Under the pieces are notes generated by a model. It worked only from the letters and a program-made list of their open reading frames with translations, was not told where the DNA came from and made no database searches. 10,757 nt of DNA, from assembly GCA_016934095.1 (NCBI GenBank), contig JAFGTO010000018.1, positions 1 to 10,757 of the forward strand, written 5' to 3'. Origin of the DNA: Candidatus Glassiibacteriota bacterium. GTDB taxonomy: Bacteria; Gemmatimonadota; Glassbacteria; GWA2-58-10. A program made the position numbers and the translations under genes. Shown here in pieces: positions 1 through 6,770 of the stretch (positions within the stretch are counted from its first letter, which is position 1; each line of letters opens with the position of its first letter).

Positions 1-1
1 C

Positions 2-1069
2 CTGGTGGGCGGGTCGGCGGGCGCGATCAGTGTCAGCGGTGTTACCTCGCGCCGGGGCCAGTACCTCTCGATCCTCTACATTACCGGAGCCTACCTGTTC
101 GGCATCCTGGCTATCGACTGGGGTATCAGGGGAGAGACCCTGGTCAGGACCGCCTCGGCGGCCGGCTGGTCGCTGTTGAACGCTTTCGTATGCACTATGG
201 TCGCTGTGGGTCTGATGCCGCTGTTCGAATACGTCTTCAAGATAACCAGTAATTTCACCCTGCTGGAGCTGAGCGACCTGAACCGGCCCCTGCTCAAGCG
301 CCTGGCTATCGAGGCGCCGGGCACCTACCACCATTCGATCATCCTGGGCAATCTGGCGGAAGCGGCAGCCGCCGGTATCGGGGCGAATGCGGTCTATGCC
401 CGGGTGGCCTCGTATTACCATGATATCGGCAAGATGAAGAAACCGCAGTACTTTATCGAGAACCAGGGAGGCAAGGCCAACCCGCACAACAAGCTGAGCC
501 CCAAGATGAGCAGCCTGATCATTGCCAGCCATGTCAAGGATGGGGTGGAGCTGGCCCGGAAAGACAGGCTGCCGCAGTGCATACTCGACGTGATCGTCCA
601 GCACCACGGCAATACCCCGATCTCCTTTTTCTTCAACAAGGAAAAGGAGCAGAACCCGGATACCACCCTGGATGAGCGGGATTTCTGCTATCCCGGGCCC
701 CGTCCGATGAGCAAGGAGGCGGCGATTATCATGCTGGCGGATGCGGTGGAATCGGCCTCCCGCGTGTTAAGCGATCCCACTCCCAGCCGGATCAAGGGAT
801 TGATCAAGAAAGTGATCAATGATAAACTGCATAAGGGACAGCTCGACCTGGCGGACCTTACGCTCAGGGACCTGGACCGCATCGCCGGGGAGTTCCTTAC
901 TATTCTGATCGGCGTGCACCACCAGCGGATAGAATACCCGCCTTCCATGGAGAAAGTTTCGAATGCCAGGACGCGGCCCGGCAGGAATAAGGGTTCACCT
1001 GGGAAGGACAGTGAGAATGCCGGCAGGGTTGCATACTCCTCTCAAAACGATGATAGTGAGCCTGCTTGA
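2..1069 (+). CDS. pgpH: PgpH-type 7TM-HD cyclic-di-AMP phosphodiesterase, C-terminal part (5' end outside window)
   Basis: The reading frame is open to the left edge, so this is the last 355 residues of a larger protein; the in-frame GTG at 5 is not a believable start. Numbering from that GTG, two hydrophobic segments (about 20-40 and 55-80) are the last helices of the membrane domain. A cytoplasmic HD domain follows, with 'EAPGTYHHS' (103-111), 'YYHDIGK' (137-143), 'IENQ' (151-154), 'HVKDG' (176-180) and 'HH' at 200-201. These are the metal-binding His/Asp positions of the YqfF/PgpH branch, whose characterised members hydrolyse cyclic di-AMP to pApA. After about residue 310 the chain becomes a polar, Arg/Ser-rich tail not typical of the domain, and its coding sequence overlaps the start of ybeY. 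The family is usually 700-800 residues long. Family assignment is very secure; the nucleotide substrate is inferred from characterised homologues. Confidence 0.95.
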   Translation: MVGGSAGAISVSGVTSRRGQYLSILYITGAYLFGILAIDWGIRGETLVRTASAAGWSLLNAFVCTMVAVGLMPLFEYVFKITSNFTLLELSDLNRPLLKRLAIEAPGTYHHSIILGNLAEAAAAGIGANAVYARVASYYHDIGKMKKPQYFIENQGGKANPHNKLSPKMSSLIIASHVKDGVELARKDRLPQCILDVIVQHHGNTPISFFFNKEKEQNPDTTLDERDFCYPGPRPMSKEAAIIMLADAVESASRVLSDPTPSRIKGLIKKVINDKLHKGQLDLADLTLRDLDRIAGEFLTILIGVHHQRIEYPPSMEKVSNARTRPGRNKGSPGKDSENAGRVAYSSQNDDSEPA

Positions 1070-1448
1070 AAGCCGGCAAGTGGCCCGGGCCGAGATATCG
1101 CTGACCTTCGTGGGTGCGGAAATGATCCGCAGGCTTAACCGTGAATACCTGGGGTCGGACCGGGAGACGGATGTGATCTCGTTCGACCTCTCGGGTGAGG
1201 GTGATGCCGGCGTGAAAAGCCGCGGAGCCAAGACTCCGCTGGTCGGCGATGTCTATATTTGTGTGCCCCGGGCGGTAAAACAGGCCGCCGCTTACGCTGT
1301 GCCGGTACAGGAAGAGCTTCTGCGCCTGGCGGCCCACGGGGTCTTGCATCTGCTCGGTTACGACCACCGGAACGAGGCGGAGTCCCGGGAAATGGACCGG
1401 CTGCAGGAGCGGCTGGTCGGCAGGTACCGGCCAGGAAGTGCCGGCTGA
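963..1448 (+). CDS. ybeY: YbeY endoribonuclease (16S rRNA maturation / ribosome quality control)
   Basis: Single-domain zinc-dependent RNase needed in many bacteria for 16S rRNA 3'-end processing and ribosome quality control in the cytoplasm. The signature HGVLHLLGYDH lies near residues 125-135 and supplies the three zinc-ligand histidines; 'LNREYLGSDRETDVISF' upstream is the other conserved block. Two starts are possible. ATG 963 (161 aa) follows GGAGAAAG at 949-956 and includes 'GIRVHLGRTVRM', which matches the first strand of the family fold. ATG 1017 (143 aa) follows a strong GGAAGGA at 1002-1008 but would remove that strand. I prefer 963; it implies a 107-bp overlap with the pgpH tail, against 53 bp for the other start. 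Placement directly after pgpH is the usual order and supports the call. Identity is near certain; the start is not. Confidence 0.95.
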   Translation: MPGRGPAGIRVHLGRTVRMPAGLHTPLKTMIVSLLESRQVARAEISLTFVGAEMIRRLNREYLGSDRETDVISFDLSGEGDAGVKSRGAKTPLVGDVYICVPRAVKQAAAYAVPVQEELLRLAAHGVLHLLGYDHRNEAESREMDRLQERLVGRYRPGSAG

Positions 1449-1491
1449 CTCGAAGCCCCCGCATTATTCGCTCAAAACAGGTTTACAGGCA

Positions 1492-2820
1492 ATGGATATT
1501 TATTTGTTTCTGATTTTTTGTTTCCCGCTGCTGCTGGTTTTATCGGGATTGTTCAGCGGCACGGAGACCGCTTTTTTCAGCCTCTCCAATTTCGAGCTCT
1601 CCCAGCTCGAGGAAGAGCACCCGAGGCGCGGGGCGGTGGTCAGACAACTGCTGGAAGAGCCGGATTTCCTGCTGAACGGTATCCTGCTGGGCAACCTGCT
1701 GGTCAATATCAGTGCCACGGCCGTGGCTACCATCGTGCTGCATCATTTCGGCCAGGCTGCCGGCTGGTCTCATCAGGTGGTCTACCTGGTCGATATTGTC
1801 GGTATGACTCTGGTCCTGCTGATCAGCGGAGAAATCAGTCCCAAGGTATATGCGATAACCCACGCCAGGCGGTTCGCCCTGAAAATGGTCGGGTTTATCA
1901 GGGCCTGGCTCTGGCTCACCGGGCCGGTAATCAGCCTGCTCTCCGGCTTTACTTCCTGGTTCAAGGGCCTTTTCCATGAAAGCGAAACGGACCGGGAGGT
2001 CCTGGAAGAGGAGCTGAAACTGATGGTGGACATGACCGCCGCACAGGGAGACCTGGAGCTGGAAGAGAAGAAGATGATCCACAACATTTTCGGCCTTTCC
2101 GAGACCATGGTGCGCGAGATCATGGTCCCCAGGATCGATATCGAGGGCGTGGCGATAAACACTCCCCTGGAGGAGTTGGCCCAGATCGTAAAGAAGACCG
2201 GCCACTCCAGGCTGCCGGTATATGATGGAGACCTGGACAATATCCTGGGACTGTTGTACACCCGCGATCTTCTGGGTTACCTTTACGGGCTGGATGAGCC
2301 TCAGCCGATCGAAAAACTTATCCGGGATGTCTATTACGTTCCGGAAACCAAGTTCTGCGGAGAGCTGCTGCGCGAGTTCCAGCAGAAGCGTATTTACTTG
2401 GGCATTGTAGTGGATGAATACGGCGGTACCGAGGGTCTGGTGACGGTAGAGGATATCATGGAGGAGATAATCGGCGAGATCCAGGATGAACACGATGCGG
2501 CCGAGGAGCCGCTTTTCATGCAGCAAAAACAGGATACCTACCAGGTGGACGGCTTGATGAATGTCGAAGACCTGTCCGAGCTGCTGGGTATCAGCCTCGG
2601 GGGCGAGGGTTACGAGACCCTGGGAGGTTTTATTCTGGCCAGTCTCGGCCGTCTGCCTCACCCCGGCGAGTGGATCGATGTCGGGGAATACCGTTTCATT
2701 GTCCTCAAGCTGGTCAAGCGCAGGATCTCGAAACTGCGAATAATTCGCCTTCCGCGAGAGGAAAGAAAAGAGGAGCCGCAGGGAGATACCGATACCGACG
2801 ATCTTGAGTCCATGGATTAA
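1492..2820 (+). CDS. CNNM/CorC family cation (Mg2+) transporter, paralog 1
   Basis: 442-residue inner-membrane protein of the HlyC/CorC/CNNM family, whose members are mainly linked to Mg2+ efflux or homeostasis. Domains in order: a DUF21 transmembrane domain (about 1-165) with SGTET (22-26), LLGNLLVN (65-72) and GEISPK (113-118); a CBS pair (about 205-335) with 'SRLPVYDGDLDNILG' and 'VDEYGGTEGLVT' (307-318); and a CorC_HlyC C-terminal domain (about 350-420). A short acidic tail follows. The start is ATG 1492 because the hydrophobic first helix begins there. A GTG at 1438 would add 18 polar residues, and its AGGAA lies too close to be a good ribosome site; the site before 1492 (AGG at 1479-1481) is also weak. 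Old 'hemolysin' names for this family are misleading. The next gene is a diverged paralog. The Asn pair usual after 'G' in the ion-site region reads N-L here (68-69). Direction of transport cannot be read from sequence. Confidence 0.93.
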   Translation: MDIYLFLIFCFPLLLVLSGLFSGTETAFFSLSNFELSQLEEEHPRRGAVVRQLLEEPDFLLNGILLGNLLVNISATAVATIVLHHFGQAAGWSHQVVYLVDIVGMTLVLLISGEISPKVYAITHARRFALKMVGFIRAWLWLTGPVISLLSGFTSWFKGLFHESETDREVLEEELKLMVDMTAAQGDLELEEKKMIHNIFGLSETMVREIMVPRIDIEGVAINTPLEELAQIVKKTGHSRLPVYDGDLDNILGLLYTRDLLGYLYGLDEPQPIEKLIRDVYYVPETKFCGELLREFQQKRIYLGIVVDEYGGTEGLVTVEDIMEEIIGEIQDEHDAAEEPLFMQQKQDTYQVDGLMNVEDLSELLGISLGGEGYETLGGFILASLGRLPHPGEWIDVGEYRFIVLKLVKRRISKLRIIRLPREERKEEPQGDTDTDDLESMD

Positions 2821-2837
2821 TCCTTGAGGGAGATGCT

Positions 2838-4130
2838 GTGGGAACACAATTCTGGTTGATCCTGCTGGGGTTCATCGCCAGCGCTTTTTTCAGCGGGGCC
2901 GAGACCGCCCTGATCTCGGTCAACAAGGTCAAGCTGCAGAGCTGGCAGGAAAAAGGCGGCCGTATCTCCTGGCTCTCCAGGAAATACCTGAATCAGCCGG
3001 GCGACCTGCTTTCCACCCTGCTGGTGGGTAATAACCTGTCTTATATTACCATCACAGTGCTGTTCTCCGACCTGATTTTCAAGCAGGAGTCGCTCTCGAT
3101 TGTAGTCACCGCCCTGGTTATTCCGTTGCTGGCGACCCCGCCGGTACTGTTAATAGGGGAAATCATCCCCAAGGTGCTGAGCCGCCAGCACGCCAGCCGC
3201 CTGCTGCCTATGCTGGCCTTTCCGCTGTGGCTGGTTTGTTATCTCCTGATGCCGGTGGCCCGGGCAACCCTGAAGCTGAGCATTCTGCTGCTGAGCCTGT
3301 TCGGCATCAAGAAACCCAGAAAAGAGCAGATTTTCACCCGCGACAATATCAGGCGCGTGCTGGATGAAAAGGAGCTCAAGGGCGCCCTGGAAGAGGATGA
3401 GCGGGAGTATATCTCCGGGGTTTTCGACTTCAGCGAGACCATGGTGCGCGAGGTGATGACGACCCGGACCGAGATTGTCGCCGCCAGCAGCAAGGCCACC
3501 CTGGAAGAAATAGCCGCCAGGATGCACGAGAGCGGGTATTCCCGCATCGCCATCTACGAGGAGTCGCTGGACCACATCACCGGTATCGTGCATGTCCAGG
3601 ACCTGCTTGGAGACAGGGATGCCGGAAAACCCAGGATACATCCGGTGATCATTACCCCGGAGACCAAGAAGTGCGATACCCTGCTGTATGAGATGAGACA
3701 GAAAAGATGCCACCTGGCGGTGGTGCTCGACGAGTACGGAGGCACTGCCGGAATAGTGACCCTCGAGGACCTGATGGAAGAGCTGGTAGGAGATATCCAC
3801 GACGTGCACGATAGCCGGCGCAGTTTGATCACGGTCGGCCGGGACCTGAGTATTATTGTGGACGGGCGCACCCGGTTCGAGGATCTGCAGGATAAAATCA
3901 AGCTGCCGCCCACCGAGTACGAGATCGAGACCATAGGAGGGCTGCTGGTGTCCGAGCTGGGACGGATCCCCGAGGAGGGAGAGAAATTTCAGCTCGGGTC
4001 GGTTATTATCACGGTGCTGGAGGCATCGCCCAACAGGGTGGAGCGTCTGCGGCTGAAACAGACCGAGATTCCAGAAGAGGAAAACGGGACCCGGGACAGC
4101 CAGATCCGGCCCCTGGACCCGAGTGAATGA
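2838..4130 (+). CDS. CNNM/CorC family cation (Mg2+) transporter, paralog 2
   Basis: 430-residue second member of the CNNM/CorC family, 17 bp after paralog 1. It has the same architecture: a DUF21 membrane domain (about 1-150) with SGAET (19-23), LVGNN (62-66) and GEIIPK (107-112); a CBS pair (about 195-330) with 'MVREVM' and 'LDEYGGTAGIVTLEDLMEE'; and a CorC_HlyC domain (about 335-410) containing 'TIGGLLVSELGRIPEEGE'. The start is GTG 2838, with GAGGGAG at 2826-2832 five bases upstream; an ATG at 2833 is out of frame. The two paralogs share motifs but differ widely elsewhere, so this looks like an old duplication or separate acquisition rather than a recent tandem copy. The position usually occupied by the last Asn of GNNxxN is Tyr69 here. 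CNNM proteins work as dimers, so a heterodimer with paralog 1 is conceivable but unproven. The end overlaps a possible but unlikely GTG start of mgtE. Confidence 0.93.
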   Translation: MGTQFWLILLGFIASAFFSGAETALISVNKVKLQSWQEKGGRISWLSRKYLNQPGDLLSTLLVGNNLSYITITVLFSDLIFKQESLSIVVTALVIPLLATPPVLLIGEIIPKVLSRQHASRLLPMLAFPLWLVCYLLMPVARATLKLSILLLSLFGIKKPRKEQIFTRDNIRRVLDEKELKGALEEDEREYISGVFDFSETMVREVMTTRTEIVAASSKATLEEIAARMHESGYSRIAIYEESLDHITGIVHVQDLLGDRDAGKPRIHPVIITPETKKCDTLLYEMRQKRCHLAVVLDEYGGTAGIVTLEDLMEELVGDIHDVHDSRRSLITVGRDLSIIVDGRTRFEDLQDKIKLPPTEYEIETIGGLLVSELGRIPEEGEKFQLGSVIITVLEASPNRVERLRLKQTEIPEEENGTRDSQIRPLDPSE

Positions 4131-4136
4131 TTTTAA

Positions 4137-4155
4137 CCTGCCCGGCGGGTGCAGG
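4137..4155 (+). other. Small hairpin between CNNM paralog 2 and mgtE
   Basis: CCTGC at 4137-4141 can pair with GCAGG at 4151-4155; CC and GG inside extend the stem past a one-base bulge. It lies 6 bp after the CNNM stop and about 30 bp before the mgtE ribosome site, and is not followed by a T run, so it is not a classical terminator. It could affect mRNA stability or expression of mgtE. No riboswitch consensus was recognised in these 64 bases, and the stem may be chance. Confidence 0.25.
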
Positions 4156-4183
4156 ACTGGAAGACAAGATTTTCAGACCGATG

Positions 4184-4190
4184 AGAGGTG
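4184..4190 (+). promoter_or_regulatory. Ribosome binding site that decides the TTG start of mgtE
   Basis: AGAGGTG lies 4 bases before TTG 4195. No comparable site precedes the alternative GTG at 4123 at a proper distance, and only the TTG start gives the usual MgtE length. Confidence 0.6.
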
Positions 4191-4194
4191 TAGT

Positions 4195-5538
4195 TTGGAG
4201 AGAAGATCCCTGGAAGAAATCAAACAGATGATCGAGATGGGCCAGGAGTCCCGTCAACAGCTCGAGCAGTATATCGACCTGACTCATCCGGCCGACCTGG
4301 CCGACATCCTCGAACAGCTCAACGAGGAAGAACGCAATATCCTGTTCAGCCTGCTTCCGGTGGAATTGGCCTCGGAGACCCTGGCCGAAACCGAAGAGTC
4401 CCACCAGGAAGGGCTGATAGAGTCTCTGGATGACGAGGCCCTGCAGGAAGTATTCGAGGAGCTCAGCGATGACGACGCCACGGATATCGTGCAGGAGCTC
4501 AGCGACCACCAGGCCGAGCGGGTGATGCGAGTCATCGACGCCGAGGATCTGGAAGAGATCCAGACCCTGATGAAATACGGAGATGACACCGCCGGCGGGG
4601 TGATGACCGGGGAGCTGGTCTCGGTGGAAATGGGGCTGACTGCGGCCCAGGCGATCAGACAGGTAAGGCTGAAAGGCCAGGATATCCAGTACTTTTTCTC
4701 GGTTTACGTAGTGGATGAGCATGGCCTGCTGATGGGCAGGGTGTCGGTTACCGACCTTATTCTCGCAGACCCGAAAACCCCGATCTCCAGGATAATGGAG
4801 ACCGATGTGGTAAAAGTACCGCCGGAAATGGACCAGGAGGAAGTGGCCCGGATCATGTCTCGCTATAACCTGGTCTCGCTGCCGGTGGTCGAGGAGTCCG
4901 GCAAATTGCTGGGCAGGGTTACGGTCGATGACGTAATCGACATTATCGAGGAGGAACAGGCCGAGGACCTGCTTCGCCTGGGCGGTGTCGATGAGGCGGA
5001 GAGTGTCGAGCGTCCCGGGGTCCTCAGCTCCATCCGCAGCCGCCTGCCCTGGCTGAGCCTCAACCTGGGCCTGATCCTGATAGCGGCCCAGGTGATCCAT
5101 CTGTTCCTGGATGTCCTGGAGCGTGAGGTGATCCTGGCCATGTTCCTGCCGGTGGTGGCCGGCATCGGGGGAAACACCTCGATCCAGAGCCTGGCGGTCA
5201 CCCTGCGCAGGATTATCCTGGATGGCACCCCTGCCTTGAGGAACTGGCGGATGATCGCCAAGGAGCTGCTGGTCGGGCTGTTCAACGGTTTTATCATCTG
5301 CCTGCTGGTCGGCCTGGCGGTCTATTTCATCAGCTCGAATAACTTAAGGCTCGCGTCAATAGTCTCCCTGGCGACCTGGGTCACCATGTTTGTCGGCGGT
5401 TTTATCGGAGCTCTGATCCCGATCGCACTGAAATCCATGGGTTTCGATCCGGCGGTCTCCTCCGGCTTCATCACCAACCTGACAGATATGATCAGCTTCT
5501 TCCTGCTGCTGAGTTTGAGTGCCATGCTGTTGTTTTAG
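4195..5538 (+). CDS. mgtE: MgtE family magnesium channel
   Basis: Mg2+-gated Mg2+ uptake channel of the inner membrane, a homodimer in characterised members. With the TTG start it has 447 residues, close to the family's usual 450. Domains: an acidic helical N domain (about 15-130) with 'HPADLADILEQL' and repeated 'EELSDDDATDIV'-type helices; 'DTAGGVM' (131-137) opening a CBS pair (about 135-260); a connecting helix rich in Glu; then five membrane helices from about 282. The pore helix 2 carries 'PVVAGIGGN', with GIGGN at 323-327. The last helix region begins with Thr-Asp; Asp431 corresponds to the conserved pore-entrance Asp of the family. TTG 4195 is preferred because AGAGGTG (4184-4190) sits just upstream. 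GTG 4123, overlapping the previous stop, would add 24 residues with no family resemblance. The two genes upstream are also CBS-bearing cation transporters, so this stretch forms a Mg2+ homeostasis block. Confidence 0.95.
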   Translation: MERRSLEEIKQMIEMGQESRQQLEQYIDLTHPADLADILEQLNEEERNILFSLLPVELASETLAETEESHQEGLIESLDDEALQEVFEELSDDDATDIVQELSDHQAERVMRVIDAEDLEEIQTLMKYGDDTAGGVMTGELVSVEMGLTAAQAIRQVRLKGQDIQYFFSVYVVDEHGLLMGRVSVTDLILADPKTPISRIMETDVVKVPPEMDQEEVARIMSRYNLVSLPVVEESGKLLGRVTVDDVIDIIEEEQAEDLLRLGGVDEAESVERPGVLSSIRSRLPWLSLNLGLILIAAQVIHLFLDVLEREVILAMFLPVVAGIGGNTSIQSLAVTLRRIILDGTPALRNWRMIAKELLVGLFNGFIICLLVGLAVYFISSNNLRLASIVSLATWVTMFVGGFIGALIPIALKSMGFDPAVSSGFITNLTDMISFFLLLSLSAMLLF

Positions 5539-5563
5539 TCTACTGGAGGTGGGAAACCAGCCG

Positions 5564-6412
5564 ATGCATCCGGTGAGCCAAGAGGCAATCGTGCTCGGCG
5601 GGATCGATTACAGCGATTCCAGCCGGATAATCTGGGTCCTCACCCCAGAGTACGGCCGACAGTCGCTGATGGTCAAGGGTGCTCGCCGGGCCAGGAGCAA
5701 ATACCAGGGAGTTCTCGAAACGTTCAACCTGGTGCAGGCCATCTACCGCAAGAGCCGGTCAGGCTCGCTGTATGTCCTGCGCGAGGCCGACCTCCGGCGG
5801 CATTTCCCGGGTATCCGCGCCAGCCTGGAAGCCTTCTGGGCCGCTTCGGCAGCCGTGGAGCTAGTCAGGGAAATCGGCAGGGAGGAACAGGAAAGCCGTG
5901 CCCTGTTCGAATTGCTTAAAGAGTTTTTATCCGTTGCCGATTCACCTGGACAGGGGGAGGCCGGGTTAAGGACCCTGCTGGTGGCTTTCCGCTGGAGGCT
6001 GGCCGACCTGATGGGGCTGTCTCCCAGGCTGCTGGAATGTATCGGCTGCGGTACCAAGCTTGCCAGGCAGGACGAGTATGGTTTCGTGCTGACAGAGGGC
6101 GGGCTGCTGTGCGGTGCCTGCGGTGCCCGGCGGCCGTATCCGGCCGGGACGGCACACAGCCTTTCCTATCAGGGGCTGAGGCTGGTTTACCGCAGTTGCC
6201 GGAGATTCCCCGCCTCGGTGGCTGAGCTGCCGGAGCTGCCGCCTGCAGAACTGGAGGCTGTCGAGCGCCTCTGTAGGCTTTACCTGGAGTACCACCTGGG
6301 GCTGGATCCGAGGCCAGCCGGCCGCGGGCTGGGCTGGCCCACGGGCGAGGTGGTGCAGCGCAGTCTTCGGAACCCGGCACAGGGTTCGAGGAAAATGAAT
6401 AATGCCGGCTGA
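5564..6412 (+). CDS. recO: DNA repair protein RecO
   Basis: 282-residue recombination mediator. It works with RecR (and RecF) to load RecA on SSB-coated single-stranded DNA and can anneal strands. The N-terminal OB fold (about 1-80) shows the family pattern 'EAIVLGGIDYSDSSRIIWVLTPEYG' (split here only for description) and 'VKGARRARSKYQG'. A helical region follows, with a zinc finger of four cysteines at Cys159, Cys162, Cys183 and Cys186. The start is ATG 5564, preceded by GGAGGTGG at 5545-5552; the open frame extends 15 codons further up, but those residues overlap the end of mgtE and do not look like RecO. The gene begins 25 bp after mgtE and its end overlaps the next gene by 11 bp, so it is translated within the operon. 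RecO near ybeY is a common arrangement, usually with era between, which is absent here. Confidence 0.95.
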   Translation: MHPVSQEAIVLGGIDYSDSSRIIWVLTPEYGRQSLMVKGARRARSKYQGVLETFNLVQAIYRKSRSGSLYVLREADLRRHFPGIRASLEAFWAASAAVELVREIGREEQESRALFELLKEFLSVADSPGQGEAGLRTLLVAFRWRLADLMGLSPRLLECIGCGTKLARQDEYGFVLTEGGLLCGACGARRPYPAGTAHSLSYQGLRLVYRSCRRFPASVAELPELPPAELEAVERLCRLYLEYHLGLDPRPAGRGLGWPTGEVVQRSLRNPAQGSRKMNNAG

Positions 6413-6710
6413 AAAAAGAAAAAAGAAGATAAAAATGGAGAGCCACCGCTGCCCGGTGTGCAACGAGGTGATCGATAAGTGGGCGAAATTGTGCCCATCC
6501 TGCCGGCAGGTTATCAGGTCGACCCTGCTTTCCCGCAACTACAGGCCCATCGTATTTGTCCTGGTGATGATCAATACCGCGCTGATCGTTTTCCTGGTGG
6601 GATATATCTGGGTGTATGGTCTGGAAGACTCCAAGACCAGGAGTTACGGCAACACCGAGCCGGGTAAGCCGGCGGTGGAGCAGTCAGCCAGGATTTTTTC
6701 CTCGCCTTGA
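6402..6710 (+). CDS. Small zinc-ribbon, single-pass membrane protein of unknown function
   Basis: 102-residue protein not recognised as a named family. It starts with a very basic stretch (residues 4-11, Lys/Arg-rich), then a compact zinc ribbon with CPVC (Cys17, Cys20) and CPSC (Cys31, Cys34), a single hydrophobic helix at about 49-72, and a polar tail of about 30 residues. By the positive-inside rule the ribbon should be cytoplasmic and the tail periplasmic. ATG 6402 overlaps the end of recO by 11 bp and has GAGGAA at 6388-6393, so translation is probably coupled to recO. An internal ATG at 6435, after an A/G-rich stretch, is an alternative that keeps the ribbon. The paired cysteines at proper spacing, good ribosome site and overlap make it a real gene. 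The architecture suggests a membrane-anchored sensor or nucleic-acid or protein-binding tether, but nothing here fixes a function. Confidence 0.8.
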   Translation: MPAEKRKKKIKMESHRCPVCNEVIDKWAKLCPSCRQVIRSTLLSRNYRPIVFVLVMINTALIVFLVGYIWVYGLEDSKTRSYGNTEPGKPAVEQSARIFSSP

Positions 6711-6723
6711 ATTGCACGGCGAG
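6701..6723. other. Convergent junction with weak stem-loop
   Basis: The two operons converge here, with about 60 bp between the stop of the zinc-ribbon gene and the stop of the M23 peptidase gene. CTCGCC (6701-6706) can pair with GGCGAG (6718-6723) around an 11-base loop. A T run (TTTTTT) lies on the 5' side of the stem on the plus strand, so on neither strand is the stem followed by a U tract. It could serve as a weak or factor-aided end for either transcript; intrinsic termination is not supported. Confidence 0.2.
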
Positions 6724-6770
6724 CGCATTCCCCGCTGCCTGCCGCGAGGGAGCAATGGCTGCGGAACGGC

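Noticed and set aside
1540..2847. 435-codon minus-strand open frame opposite CNNM paralog 1
   Set aside because: The plus strand carries an unmistakable CNNM protein; the antisense product is rich in Gln/His/Asp with no motif or domain.
1492..4130. Hemolysin function for the two CorC/HlyC-type genes
   Set aside because: The name is historical; the DUF21-CBS-CorC architecture belongs to CNNM cation transporters and no toxin feature is present.
4009..5100. 363-codon minus-strand open frame opposite mgtE
   Set aside because: Shadow of MgtE coding sequence, with no recognisable features and spanning two plus-strand genes.
5519..5563. 15-residue N-terminal extension of RecO
   Set aside because: It overlaps mgtE, does not resemble the RecO N-terminus, and GGAGGTGG before ATG 5564 marks the true start.
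6711..6770. Intrinsic terminator between the convergent operons
   Set aside because: Only a 6-bp stem and a poorly matched GC-rich stem are visible, and neither has a U run on its 3' side on either strand.
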